Origin: Pseudomonadales bacterium
Lineage (GTDB): Bacteria; Pseudomonadota; Gammaproteobacteria; Pseudomonadales; Azotimanducaceae
Assembly: GCA_022827905.1 (NCBI GenBank)
Contig: JAJEIQ010000054.1
Span: forward strand, 151,417 to 215,416
DNA length: 64,000 bases
Direction: 5' to 3'
Position 1 is the first letter of the stretch. Each line of letters starts with the position of its first letter. The notes beneath the pieces were generated by a model, which saw nothing but the letters and a program-made list of their open reading frames with translations, had not been told where the DNA came from and did not search any database. This document shows, in pieces, positions 1-8,799 of the stretch. The position numbers and the translations under genes are program-made.

Positions 1-1065
1 CAAGCGGGCTTTCTTGGTTTCGACGAAATTGCCCACCTTGGCCTCTTCGCCGAGCTCCGTGCCCGGCCGCAGCCGGGCGAACGGCCCGATGCGGCAACGG
101 GCGCCGATGCGGGCGCCCTCAATGACCGTGTAGGCCTCGACGCGCACATCGTCGCCGATTTCGGCGTCTTCGATCACCGCGCCGGGTCCGAGATGCACCC
201 GCTCGCCCAGCGTCACGCGCCCTTGCAGAACCACGTTGGCATCGATGAAGCTGTCCTGGCCGACGGTCACGTTGCCGCGAACGTCGAGGCGGGCGGGGTC
301 CGCCAAGGTCGCGCCGGCCGCCATGAGCCGCTGGGCCTCCCGCCGCTGGAAGATGCGTTCGGCCTCGGCGAGCTGCTCACGATCGTTTATCCCGAAAATC
401 TCTTCGGCGCTGGCCGCAATGCCTTCAACTGGCGTCCCTTCGGCAATGGCCAACGCCACGAGATCGGTGAGGTAGTACTCGCCTTGGGCGTTGTCCGCCG
501 TCACTTTTGCCAGCAGGCGGCGCAGCGTGGCGGCGGGCAGCGCCATCAACCCGGCGTTGACCTCGCGGATGGCCCGTTCCCGCTCGTCGGCATCCTTGAA
601 TTCAACGATGCGCTCAATGCGCCCGTCGCCACTCCGCACAATGCGTCCCAATGCCGCCGGATCATCAAGTTCCGCCGTGACCAAGGCCAAGGCGCCATCG
701 TGGGCGGCATCCACGCCAGCCTGCAACGTGGCTCGGCAAACCAAGGGCACGTCGGCGCACAACACAAGCGCCACCGCTGCCTCATCGATCAGGGGCAGCG
801 CTTGGGCCACCGCATGGCCCGTGCCTAGCCGTTCGCTTTGCACGACCCACTGAACAGCGCTTGCGGTGCCGGTCCGAACCGCCTCCGCGCCGTGGCCGAT
901 GACCACCAGCACATCGTCGGGCCCAAGCTCTTGCGCCGTGGAAACAACATGGTCGAGCAGCGTCCTGCCGCCGATTTGGTGCAGCGCCTTGGGCACCGCC
1001 GAGGCCATGCGCTTGCCCTCCCCAGCGGCGAGGACGATGACGGCGAGTGGAGAGCGGGAGGACAT
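1..1065 (-). CDS. glmU: Bifunctional UDP-GlcNAc pyrophosphorylase / GlcN-1-P acetyltransferase, partial
   Basis: GlmU acetylates glucosamine-1-phosphate and then uridylates it to UDP-GlcNAc, the precursor of peptidoglycan and lipopolysaccharide. The translation begins MSSRSPLAVIVLAAGEGKRM, which holds the nucleotide-binding LAAGEGKRM motif at residues 12-20, followed by the uridyltransferase domain. From about residue 250 it runs into the left-handed beta-helix acetyltransferase, with hexapeptide-type repeats such as GPGAVIEDAEIGDDV. About 355 codons are present and the 3' end lies beyond the left edge (the family is about 450 residues). In many gammaproteobacteria glmU follows atpC directly; here about 10 kb of other genes separates them. 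Confidence 0.96.
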   Translation of the reverse strand, partial: MSSRSPLAVIVLAAGEGKRMASAVPKALHQIGGRTLLDHVVSTAQELGPDDVLVVIGHGAEAVRTGTASAVQWVVQSERLGTGHAVAQALPLIDEAAVALVLCADVPLVCRATLQAGVDAAHDGALALVTAELDDPAALGRIVRSGDGRIERIVEFKDADERERAIREVNAGLMALPAATLRRLLAKVTADNAQGEYYLTDLVALAIAEGTPVEGIAASAEEIFGINDREQLAEAERIFQRREAQRLMAAGATLADPARLDVRGNVTVGQDSFIDANVVLQGRVTLGERVHLGPGAVIEDAEIGDDVRVEAYTVIEGARIGARCRIGPFARLRPGTELGEEAKVGNFVETKKARL

Positions 1066-1107
1066 AGGGGCGATAGCGGGCTGCAACAGATTTGTGGCGG
1101 GAGCTTC

Positions 1108-1113
1108 ATTATA
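1108..1113 (-). promoter_or_regulatory. Putative -10 element for glmU
   Basis: TATAAT is read on the minus strand 42 bp upstream of the glmU ATG. No convincing -35 hexamer stands at the usual distance (GGGTTT lies at 17 bp), so this is a candidate only. Confidence 0.4.
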
Positions 1114-1145
1114 GGCGCGTACAGCGAAACAAACCCCGCTCAGTT

Positions 1146-1202
1146 CTATTGCAAGTTGGACGTCAGCGCGACCGGCATTTTGACACCGAGCAGGGCGGTC
1201 AG
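1146..1202 (-). pseudogene. Remnant of VapC toxin N-terminus
   Basis: Directly after the antitoxin, a frame overlapping its TGA stop reads (L)TALLGVKMPVALTSNLQ and then stops. VapC toxins of this type normally begin MTALLDVNVLIAL at exactly this ATGA-type overlap. The start codon would be CTG instead of ATG or GTG, and the first catalytic Asp is replaced by Gly. Only about 80 bp then remain before the glmU start, so no full toxin can be encoded. The similarity is short, so this is a reasoned inference. Confidence 0.45.
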
Positions 1203-1429
1203 GCGTCGTCGTCCCGCAAGGCGTTCACAACGGCGAGCGAGACTGGCCAGACATTGGTGTGCGGCGGCAGAAGCGGAACACCACTCCGTTCCGGCGAGTG
1301 ATCGTGCTTCTTGGCAAGCCCCTGCCGCGCCAAGTCGGACACGACCTTTCCCATCGGCATACCGCGAAGCCGGGCGATTTCCTTAGCGGCCCTATGGACA
1401 TCTTCGTCGAGGTTCAGCGTGGTGCGCAT
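1199..1429 (-). CDS. Ribbon-helix-helix antitoxin, VapB-like, orphan
   Basis: This is a small protein of about 76 residues beginning MRTTLNLDEDVHRAAKEIA, the usual beta-strand and first helix of a ribbon-helix-helix DNA-binding domain in VapB-type antitoxins. The C-terminal part (SGVPLLPPHTNVWPVSLAVV) looks like the toxin-wrapping tail of the family. The ATG at 1429 is chosen because it begins the conserved MRTT strand; an upstream ATG at 1447 would add six residues. The downstream position where vapC should lie holds only a 19-codon remnant. As a lone antitoxin it may still act as a repressor. Confidence 0.7.
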   Translation of the reverse strand: MRTTLNLDEDVHRAAKEIARLRGMPMGKVVSDLARQGLAKKHDHSPERSGVPLLPPHTNVWPVSLAVVNALRDDDA

Positions 1430-1554
1430 GATGGAACGGTTTCGCATCCCGCGTCAGATGTCAACACTCAGGGTCCGCTCAGCTTCGTTGATCACTGTCC
1501 AGTAAGGTGCCCGGAGATCGCTTGCGGGTTGGTCTGAGCGCCTGGTAAGAGGTC

Positions 1555-1560
1555 TATAAT
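1555..1560 (+). promoter_or_regulatory. Putative -10 element for the restriction-modification operon
   Basis: A consensus TATAAT ends 32 bp upstream of the methyltransferase ATG in the 145-bp space after the divergent antitoxin gene. No clear -35 element is visible at 17 bp. Confidence 0.4.
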
Positions 1561-1592
1561 CCCCCCAACCAACCCAACACCGCCGAAACCCC

Positions 1593-2966
1593 ATGCTTTG
1601 GGCCGAGTCCAATCCCGCCATTGCCGCCCCTGCAGCCAGCGGCGAAAACAAGCTGCGGCCTGAAGACCGCGCCGTGCATCATTGGTATCGATTCGTCCTG
1701 TCCTTCCCTCCGCACTTGGTGCAGAACTACTTGGATCGATTCGGCATCGAGTCGGGCGACACCGTGCTTGATCCGTTCTGCGGCACCGGCACCACCTTGG
1801 TGGAGTGCAAGAAGCACGGGGTGGGCAGCGTGGGACTTGAGTCCAATCCCATTGCCCACTTTGCGAGTGCGGTGAAGGTTGACTGGCACACCAGCGTCAA
1901 AACGCTGGTCTCCGAAGCGGAGCAGGTCGCACAAGCGGTAACGAAGGCCCTTGCAAACGAGCAAGTGGAGTGCGAAGGAAGTGCGCGGTTGCGGGAAGCG
2001 GATGGGAAGCCATCGCTCTTCGATGAGGACGCCGCCGCGAATGGCGCGGATGTGAACCTGCGGTGTCTCGAGCCGGAGCGAATGAAGCTGCTGCTCAAGG
2101 ATTCCATCAGCCCCCTGCCTTTGCACAAGTCCTTGACGCTGCTTGAGGCCGTCGACGGATGCGTCTCTCCGTCCTTGCGCAAGTACGGACGGCTGGCGCT
2201 CGCCAACGCCTTGGTGCAGCACATCGGCAACCTGAAATTCGGACCGGAAGTGGGCGTTGGCCGGATTCGGGGGGATGCCCCCGTCGTTGAGGCTTGGCTG
2301 GCCGGCATGAAGACAATCGCCCACGACCTCGCTCAGTTCAGGCACCGAAGCGCCATCGCCTCCCAGGTCATCAAGTCAGACGCCCGCCGGGCCGGTGAAG
2401 CCTTGGCGTCAAGGTCCATCGACGCCGTCATCACCTCGCCGCCCTATCCCAACGAGAAGGACTACACCCGCACAACGCGCTTGGAATCCGTTGTTCTCGG
2501 GCTGGTGCGCAGCCGGACCGAGCTGCGTCAACTGAAGCAGGGCTTGGTCCGCTCAAACACCCGCGGCGTGTATGTGGCGGACACCGACGATCAAGCCATC
2601 GCGGGAAACCAAGCGGTTGACCGCATTGCCGAAGCCATCGAGCAACGGCGCATCGAGTTGGGCAAGACATCGGGATTTGAGCGCCAGTACGCCCGCGTGA
2701 CCCGCCTGTACTTCGGCGGCATGGCGCAGCACTTCGCCTCCTTACGCAAGGCCCTCAAGCCCGGCGCGAAGCTCGCCTATGTGGTGGGCGACCAAGCGTC
2801 CTACCTGCGCGTCATGATTCGGACCGGCCAACTGCTGGCCGAAATCGCTGAATCGCTTGGCTACAGAATTCTCGGAATCGACCTATTCCGCACCCGACCG
2901 TCAACCGTCACAGGGGAGCAGTTGCGGGAGGAAGTGATCGTGATGGAGTGGCCGGGAAGTGAGTGA
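1593..2966 (+). CDS. DNA methyltransferase of a type II restriction-modification system
   Basis: This 457-residue SAM-dependent DNA methyltransferase should protect host DNA from the nuclease encoded next to it. Motif I (DPFCGTGTT, residues 60-68) binds SAM and the catalytic motif IV TSPPY lies at 281-285. TSPPY is typical of amino-methylating enzymes, most often N4-cytosine, and motif I preceding IV gives the alpha/gamma-type order. About 200 residues separate the two motifs, enough for a target-recognition region. The gene overlaps the nuclease gene by 8 bp on the same strand. The target sequence cannot be read from the protein. Confidence 0.85.
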   Translation: MLWAESNPAIAAPAASGENKLRPEDRAVHHWYRFVLSFPPHLVQNYLDRFGIESGDTVLDPFCGTGTTLVECKKHGVGSVGLESNPIAHFASAVKVDWHTSVKTLVSEAEQVAQAVTKALANEQVECEGSARLREADGKPSLFDEDAAANGADVNLRCLEPERMKLLLKDSISPLPLHKSLTLLEAVDGCVSPSLRKYGRLALANALVQHIGNLKFGPEVGVGRIRGDAPVVEAWLAGMKTIAHDLAQFRHRSAIASQVIKSDARRAGEALASRSIDAVITSPPYPNEKDYTRTTRLESVVLGLVRSRTELRQLKQGLVRSNTRGVYVADTDDQAIAGNQAVDRIAEAIEQRRIELGKTSGFERQYARVTRLYFGGMAQHFASLRKALKPGAKLAYVVGDQASYLRVMIRTGQLLAEIAESLGYRILGIDLFRTRPSTVTGEQLREEVIVMEWPGSE

Positions 2967-3780
2967 GAAGGCCACGCCATCAGCGGGAGCGCCGAAGTCC
3001 AACCGCTATAAGGCTCTGATCGAGAAGATTTTTTTGGATCGTTACACAAGTGGCGCAGTGGAGGTTCCCTTCGAACGAAGCGACATCGAAGATGCGGCAA
3101 GAGCTCTGGGCGTCCCATTGCCGAAAAACATCGGCGACCTGGTGTATTCATTCCGCTACAGAACACCAATGCCCGAGTCCATATTGGCAACCCAAACAAA
3201 AGGCCGGGAGTGGGTGATCGAAGGCGCTGGCCGAGCGAAGTATCTCTTCAGACTGGCGCAAGTCAGCCGCATCGTCCCCAACCCCGACTTAGTGACCGTC
3301 AAGCTGCCTGATGCCACACCTGAGATTGTGTCAGCGTATTCCTTGTCTGACGAGCAAGCCCTGCTTGCCAAAGTTCGATACAACCGCCTGATCGACGTGT
3401 TTCTAGGCGTTGCTGCCTACTCGCTTCAGAACCATCTGCGCACCACTGTTGCGCATGTCGGTCAGCTTGAAATTGACGAAATCTATGTGGGCGTCGATCG
3501 TCAAGGTCGGCAGTATGTGATGCCGGTGCAAGCCAAGGGCGGCTCTGATCGCTTGTCGATCGTTCAGACAAAGCAGGACATAGCCTGTTGTGCGGAGCGG
3601 TTTCCCCACCTCATTTGCCGTCCGATCTCAACGCAATTCATGAGCGGCGACCTCATCGCACTGTTCGAGCTGACCATCGAGGAAGATGAAGTAAGAGTTG
3701 TTGAGGAACGGCACTACCGGCTTGTTCCATCCGAGCAAATCACCGCGGAAGAACTAGCCACCTATGCGAGGCGACTATGA
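2959..3780 (+). CDS. Probable restriction endonuclease, PD-(D/E)XK type
   Basis: This is a 273-residue protein starting at GTG inside the last codons of the methyltransferase. Residues 171-193 read EIDEIYVG...YVMPVQAKGG, that is, an acidic strand followed by a Q-x-K strand, which fits a PD-(D/E)XK nuclease core with Gln in place of the usual second acid. The N-terminal region (residues 15-60) is Lys/Arg-rich and could bind DNA. Position and translational coupling to the methyltransferase are the strongest evidence. A very close family could not be named. Confidence 0.68.
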   Translation: MSEKATPSAGAPKSNRYKALIEKIFLDRYTSGAVEVPFERSDIEDAARALGVPLPKNIGDLVYSFRYRTPMPESILATQTKGREWVIEGAGRAKYLFRLAQVSRIVPNPDLVTVKLPDATPEIVSAYSLSDEQALLAKVRYNRLIDVFLGVAAYSLQNHLRTTVAHVGQLEIDEIYVGVDRQGRQYVMPVQAKGGSDRLSIVQTKQDIACCAERFPHLICRPISTQFMSGDLIALFELTIEEDEVRVVEERHYRLVPSEQITAEELATYARRL

Positions 3781-3968
3781 GAAGTTCCCCACAGTCTGAG
3801 GATGCCAAGGGAGCCAAGCCCGAGTCTTCCTGCCGCCGTCCAATAGAGTGCATTGTGGCGGCAATTCAGCAGGCTTCACTCGAAGCTGGGATGGATCAGT
3901 TGTCCATGAAGGAAATTGACGCTGAAATCCAAGCGGTGCGGAGGGAGCGGCGAAAGCGCCAAAATTGA
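3777..3968 (+). CDS. Small ORF coupled to the restriction gene
   Basis: This encodes 63 residues; its ATG overlaps the nuclease stop as ATGA, so it is probably translated by coupling. The tail (MKEIDAEIQAVRRERRKRQN) is a highly charged helix resembling C-terminal tails of some small antitoxins, but this is a weak resemblance. No toxin-like frame fits in the 58 bp before the sulfatase start. The function is unknown. It might instead be a small accessory or controller of the restriction system, although no helix-turn-helix is visible. Confidence 0.45.
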   Translation: MRSSPQSEDAKGAKPESSCRRPIECIVAAIQQASLEAGMDQLSMKEIDAEIQAVRRERRKRQN

Positions 3969-4026
3969 CCCAACCGCCGAGTTCCGCCATATTCGCCAGC
4001 TTGTTTATCGCAATCGGGACGACCCT

Positions 4027-5643
4027 ATGGGCAGAGTGCTGAGCGCCTTGATGCTGCTGCTGGCGGCTGCCGCGAGCCAAGGCAGCGAGCGGCCCAATGT
4101 GATCATCATGCTGGCCGATGATCTCGGTTGGGCGGACGTGGGGTATCACGGCGGCGACATCGACACGCCGAGCCTAGACCGGCTGGCTGCCGAGGGCGTG
4201 CAGTTGGATCGCTTCTACACCACCCCCATCTGCTCGCCGACGCGGGCGGCGCTGATGACCGGGCGCAACCCCATTCGGCTCGGCGTCGCCTACGCCGTGA
4301 TCCTGCCCTGGAGCAACAACGGCATCCACCCGGACGAGCGGTTCCTGCCGGAGGCGTTTCTTGACGCCGGCTACCAGACCGCGATGGTCGGCAAGTGGCA
4401 CCTTGGCCACGCCCAGGAAACCTATCACCCCAACCAGCGTGGCTTCGAGCACTTCTACGGCCACCTGCACACGGAAGTGGGCTACTTCCCACCGTTCGCC
4501 AACCAGGGCGGCAAGGATTTTCAGCGCAATGGCGTCTCGATCGACGACGAGGGCTACGAAACGGAACTGCTCGCCCGGGAAGCGAGCCGCTACATCAAGG
4601 CGCGCGACCCGGACCGGCCCTTCTTTCTCTACATGCCGTTCCTGGCGCCGCACACGCCGTTGGAGGCGCCGGAAGATCTCATCGAGAAGTACGCGGACAT
4701 CGAAACGGACCTGCCTCCGGCGCGCAGCCGCCAAACCGACGGAACCCGCCGCACCGCCAAGATCCTGCTGCAGGACAGCGCCCGGCCCCTGTACGCCGCC
4801 GTCGTCGATGCCATGGACCAAGCAATCGGCACGGTGCTCGACACGCTTGATGCGGAGGGCATCGCGGAGAACACCATCGTGCTGTTCTTCAGCGACAACG
4901 GCGGCGCGGCCTACTCCGTGGGCGGCGCCAACAACGCGCCGCTGCGGGGCGGCAAGGGCGAGGCCTTTGAGGGCGGCATCCGGGTGGTGTCCCTCTTGCG
5001 GTGGCCCGACCGGCTCCCGGCCGGAGGCAAGATGGATCAGATCATGACGGCGATGGACGTGTTTCCCACGCTCATGGATGCGGTGGGCATCGAGCCGGGG
5101 GAACACTTCCCTTGGGACGGCCAAAGCCTTTGGCCATCAATCGCTGATGGCGCAGCGGCGCCGCGCACCGAGGATGTCTTCTTCGTTTCCGAGACGCCCA
5201 TCTACGGCGAGTTCCACCTGACCGTGTTCAATGAGGAATGGAAGCTGATGCAGGAGGTGATACAGGACCAGGTCACCACCACCGTCACCAACCATCTTTT
5301 CCGCATTGCCGAAGATCCGAACGAATACAACAACTTGGCGTCAGCCCATCCCGACATCGTGCAGGACTACGCGGATCGCATCCGCCGCTGGCGCGCCCTT
5401 TATCCCATCCAGGGCACCCGCTCGGCGCTGGTGCCGCCGCCCGGCTGGCGTGCGCCTAAGGACTGGGCATCCTACCCGCGTCCTGTGGAGTCGCTGCAAC
5501 CCGAAGCCGCCAAGGGCATGGCGCCCACGGAGACCATCAACCGGGTGCTCGACATGCAGCTTGGCGAACGCGGCCGGCTGGTTTACGACTGCGAAACGCG
5601 CTGGTACCTGGCGGGGCTCTGCACGAAGAACTCAGAACCCTAG
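4027..5643 (+). CDS. Exported sulfatase, formylglycine type
   Basis: This is a 538-residue arylsulfatase-family enzyme that hydrolyses sulfate esters in the periplasm or outside the cell. The ATG at 4027 is preferred because it begins a signal peptide (MGRVLSALMLLLAAAASQGSE). RPNVIIMLADDLGW supplies metal-binding Asp residues. CSPTR is the CxPxR motif whose Cys becomes formylglycine; GKWHLGH and the later DNGG are further family motifs. Activity would need a maturase, which is not in the window. The substrate is unknown. The stop codon overlaps that of the convergent alkylsulfatase-like gene. Confidence 0.9.
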   Translation: MGRVLSALMLLLAAAASQGSERPNVIIMLADDLGWADVGYHGGDIDTPSLDRLAAEGVQLDRFYTTPICSPTRAALMTGRNPIRLGVAYAVILPWSNNGIHPDERFLPEAFLDAGYQTAMVGKWHLGHAQETYHPNQRGFEHFYGHLHTEVGYFPPFANQGGKDFQRNGVSIDDEGYETELLAREASRYIKARDPDRPFFLYMPFLAPHTPLEAPEDLIEKYADIETDLPPARSRQTDGTRRTAKILLQDSARPLYAAVVDAMDQAIGTVLDTLDAEGIAENTIVLFFSDNGGAAYSVGGANNAPLRGGKGEAFEGGIRVVSLLRWPDRLPAGGKMDQIMTAMDVFPTLMDAVGIEPGEHFPWDGQSLWPSIADGAAAPRTEDVFFVSETPIYGEFHLTVFNEEWKLMQEVIQDQVTTTVTNHLFRIAEDPNEYNNLASAHPDIVQDYADRIRRWRALYPIQGTRSALVPPPGWRAPKDWASYPRPVESLQPEAAKGMAPTETINRVLDMQLGERGRLVYDCETRWYLAGLCTKNSEP

Positions 5644-7046
5644 TCCAGCGCCGCTTCGGTGGCGTCGATGCGGCTCTTCAGCCAGCCGGTCTCGCTGTAG
5701 TTGCTGCCTTGCTGGTAGGCTCGGTCGAGGAGTTGCTTGAGGGCGTCCAATCGGGCTTGCAGCAATTCGGGGTGGTCGGGCTGGCTGGCGAGCCCGAGTT
5801 CGACCCAATGCAGCGCCGCCTCCAGCTCGCCCGTTTGCAAGCTTTGCCGGGCCTTTGCGGCCAACGGTTCGGGGCCGCCGGCGAGCGCGGCGAGGTCGGG
5901 ATAGAGCTCACGAATCTGGACCGGGTAGAGTTCGGTGGTGGATTCGAAGTGAAACCAGGTGCTGTAGTGCTCCCAGATGCTGCGCACGTTCCAGGACACC
6001 TTGCCGTGGCCTTGGCTCAAGGCGAGTTCCGGCGGTAGTTGAACGTCCCGCATCAATTGCCACAGGGAATCGCCCCGGTTCATGCCCGCCACCGTTTGGT
6101 CGTGGATGAACTGCGTTGCGTCGCGCATCCTTTGCATGTCCTGGCGGACGCGCTCGGCGCCGCTGATGGGGTCGAAGTGGCTCGGCAGCACCATCTCCGG
6201 CTCGAGCGCAATCAACCGGTCGAGGGAGCGCACGTAGGCCAGCGGGTCGCGGAACTTCTCGCCGCGCAACGTGAACAGGTTCGGAACCATGGGAAACAGG
6301 GGGCCGAAAAAGTCGCCGCTGAACAGCAGGCGCCGATCAGGGAGCCACAGCACCAAGTTGTCGTCCCCCTCGGCGCCCGCCGCCGCGATCGCCTCGAAGC
6401 GAACGCCGCCCAAGGTGAAGGTGAGAACCTCCCCCTCCGCCACCTCGATGTCCGGGGTGATGCCACCGTAGGCGTTCATGCCGCCTTCCGGCGGCTCCTC
6501 TGGCATGAAGGTGTACAGCAGCCGGTTTCTGGACCAGAAGTGCCGCTCAAGGTCCTTGAGATAGCGCTGGCCTTCCAAGAACTTGGCGTGGGTGACCACT
6601 TGGGCGTCGGGAAACTCGGCTAGCCAGAACTTGGTGCCGCCGATGTGGTCGGCGTGGGAGTGGGAGAGCACGATGTGGGTGACTTCGCCGGGCACAGAAT
6701 CTTGCAGCAGGCGTTTGTGCTTAGCCGCCTGGGTGGCAAGCCCCGTATCGAACAGCACCAGGCCCTCGTCGGTGCGGATCAGGAAGGTGTTGCCCACGCC
6801 GGAAGCGCGAAAGACACCGGGGGCGGGCTGATCCACCTCGACCTCGATGTGCTGCAGGCCGGCGACGGTCTTGACCTGTGCCCGGTCGTCCAGCTCGGTT
6901 TGCGAGGCGATGTAGGAACTGGCCAGCGTGCCCACGGCCTCCGCCCGGCGTTCGTCGATCACCCGGGATAGGCCGGTGTCCCGCAGCGCATAGCCGAGCA
7001 CGATTCCGAGCAGCAGCACGCCGAGCCATTTCAACACGTTAACCAT
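5640..7046 (-). CDS. Metallo-beta-lactamase-fold alkylsulfatase-like hydrolase
   Basis: This 468-residue protein has an N-terminal membrane anchor or signal (VLKWLGVLLLGIVLGYAL). HSHADHIGG is the binuclear zinc motif of the metallo-beta-lactamase fold. Downstream segments GHGKVSWNVRSIWEHY and the C-terminal helical region with repeated Ala/Leu helices match the layout of BDS1/SdsA-type alkylsulfatases, which have a dimerisation and a sterol-carrier-like part. It probably cleaves alkyl sulfates or a related ester. It converges with the FGly sulfatase and shares the CTAG stop tetranucleotide. A simple esterase activity cannot be excluded. Confidence 0.72.
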   Translation of the reverse strand: MVNVLKWLGVLLLGIVLGYALRDTGLSRVIDERRAEAVGTLASSYIASQTELDDRAQVKTVAGLQHIEVEVDQPAPGVFRASGVGNTFLIRTDEGLVLFDTGLATQAAKHKRLLQDSVPGEVTHIVLSHSHADHIGGTKFWLAEFPDAQVVTHAKFLEGQRYLKDLERHFWSRNRLLYTFMPEEPPEGGMNAYGGITPDIEVAEGEVLTFTLGGVRFEAIAAAGAEGDDNLVLWLPDRRLLFSGDFFGPLFPMVPNLFTLRGEKFRDPLAYVRSLDRLIALEPEMVLPSHFDPISGAERVRQDMQRMRDATQFIHDQTVAGMNRGDSLWQLMRDVQLPPELALSQGHGKVSWNVRSIWEHYSTWFHFESTTELYPVQIRELYPDLAALAGGPEPLAAKARQSLQTGELEAALHWVELGLASQPDHPELLQARLDALKQLLDRAYQQGSNYSETGWLKSRIDATEAALD

Positions 7047-7106
7047 GGCGCTCCCCCTGCCTCACCCGTTCGGCCTTGCGTTCTGTGGCAACCCGCTGGC
7101 CGGCCT

Positions 7107-7709
7107 TTAGGGCCGGTACTTGATCCGCTCGCCCTCAATCGCGATGTAGTTCAGCTTCTGCAGACCGCTGACCAGCGCGTCGAGCTGCTCCTCGGTGAGG
7201 CTCTTGCCAAACAGGTTGTTGATGGTGGTGCGCACCGTGCGCACCTTGCGCGGACGCGACTTGCCCTGCATGTCGAAGTTCCTGACCACCTTTTGGAGCT
7301 GGTCGTCAAGCGAGCCGGATTCATCCGCCCGCAGCCAGGGAATCTCAAACAGGCCCTTGCGGCGCGCAACTTGGATGCCGCTCTCCTTGAGATGCCGGAT
7401 GAGCGGATCGAACCCGGTATCCTTGGAGACGAGGTGGAAGTGGTCGTCCGACCCGGGCTTGGCCAGCCTGCCGAGGTAGTAGGCGATGTGGAAGTCGAGT
7501 GCGTTCTTGCCCGCGCCGGTGATCTCAATGTACTGCGCATCGCTGCCAAAGGACTGCATCTCGAACACCAAATCCCGTGGCAGCCGCGTCTGGTTCGCGC
7601 CCACGAACACGATGATCCGGAAGTCGACTTCCTGCGAATCGCCCTTCAACGCCGCCAAGTTCTTCGGCTGAACGTTCTCGTAGTCGATCAGCACATGGTG
7701 GGTGGCCAT
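7107..7709 (-). CDS. NYN/PIN-like domain protein
   Basis: This 200-residue protein begins MATHHVLIDYENVQPKNLA; the strand ending in D-Y-E-N is typical of NYN/LabA-like PIN-fold nucleases. Other acidic positions lie in GAGKNALDFHIAYYLG and in SKDTGFDPLIRHL, as expected for a metal-dependent ribonuclease site. A C-terminal part from about residue 140 (RPRKVRTVRTTINNLFG) is basic. It is a single gene between the alkylsulfatase-like gene and a divergent LLM gene. Its RNA substrate is unknown. Confidence 0.75.
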   Translation of the reverse strand: MATHHVLIDYENVQPKNLAALKGDSQEVDFRIIVFVGANQTRLPRDLVFEMQSFGSDAQYIEITGAGKNALDFHIAYYLGRLAKPGSDDHFHLVSKDTGFDPLIRHLKESGIQVARRKGLFEIPWLRADESGSLDDQLQKVVRNFDMQGKSRPRKVRTVRTTINNLFGKSLTEEQLDALVSGLQKLNYIAIEGERIKYRP

Positions 7710-7868
7710 CGCCTACCCCAAAGGCCCGACACATGCCGATTGTAGAACGAAGATGAGCGGCCGTACCACTGCCACCGCTCAGGGGGTGGTGCTGGCTCGC
7801 AGGGCTTCCGCCGGGCTTCAAGGCTCAGGGGCCCTGACGTATTCTTCCGGCCTACCGAATAGTGGACG

Positions 7869-8771
7869 GTGGCCATGGAGTACTTCCCCAATCTCCCCGT
7901 GGGAGAATTCGACCAACCTGGAGCATGGGCAAAGGCGAAGGAGGCCCAAGGCTGGCATGGCATCTGCGCCAGCGACCATTTTTTTCTTGGCGACCACCGC
8001 TATCCGCACGTCTTCGTGACGGCCATGGCCATGGCCGGTGCCACCGAGCGCGTCACGGTGACCACGTCGTTCGCCAACAACCTGTTCCGCTCGCCCGTCG
8101 AGTTCGCGCAAGCGGCGCTGGCCCTGCAGACGTTCTCCGGCGGACGGTTCGAGGCTGGGTTGGGGGCTGGTTGGGCGGCGGCGGAGATGCGGGCGATGGG
8201 CATGGCCTACCCCGATGGCCCCAAGCGCGTGAGCCTGTACGTGGAAGCGCTGCAAATCGCCGCCGCCTTGCTTCGCACCGGACAGTGTCGTTTCTCGGGC
8301 GAGCACTACCGAATCGACATTGCCGGCGACTCCGCGATCGGCCCCACACCGGCAACGCCGCCGCCGCTGATCGCATCGGCGGGCGGTCCCCGCGCGCTCC
8401 GCGAAGTCACGCCGCTGGTGGACCGAGTGGAACTCAAGGCGAGCGCCCGCGGCACCCGCGGCGGCGCCCTCGATCTCGCCACCGTGGCCACTGTCACGGA
8501 GGATGAAGTCAAGCGCAACGTCGAGCGCGTCAAGGCCATCGACGCGGCCAAGCCCTTGGGCATCTTCCTGCTCGTCGCCGCAGGGGAAGGCCCGGAGGTC
8601 GCGGCTCTGAAGGGCCTGTTCGGAAACGGCTATCTGGGCCGATTCGCCGGCCATCCGGACGACGTGGCCCGCGCACTCGAAGACTTGGCCACCTTGGGAA
8701 TCGACCGCGTCCAGCTCACCGAACTCGCACCGGGTTCCCACGATGCACTGGCAGAGAGGCTGCTGGGCTGA
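7869..8771 (+). CDS. LLM-class flavin-dependent oxidoreductase
   Basis: This 300-residue protein has a luciferase-like TIM barrel that uses FMN or F420. Typical segments are GICASDHFF, the central TTSFANNLFRSPVEFAQAA and GGRFEAGLGAGW. GTG at 7869 or ATG at 7875 may be the start; they differ by two residues. No flavin reductase lies nearby. The substrate is unknown; a second LLM protein is encoded at 45141-46001. Confidence 0.82.
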   Translation: MAMEYFPNLPVGEFDQPGAWAKAKEAQGWHGICASDHFFLGDHRYPHVFVTAMAMAGATERVTVTTSFANNLFRSPVEFAQAALALQTFSGGRFEAGLGAGWAAAEMRAMGMAYPDGPKRVSLYVEALQIAAALLRTGQCRFSGEHYRIDIAGDSAIGPTPATPPPLIASAGGPRALREVTPLVDRVELKASARGTRGGALDLATVATVTEDEVKRNVERVKAIDAAKPLGIFLLVAAGEGPEVAALKGLFGNGYLGRFAGHPDDVARALEDLATLGIDRVQLTELAPGSHDALAERLLG

Positions 8772-8799
8772 CTTTCGTAGCCGAATTCAGTCTGGAACT

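Noticed and set aside
4174..5124. Minus-strand frame of 316 codons inside the sulfatase
   Set aside because: It lies wholly antisense to a well-supported sulfatase and shows no family features.
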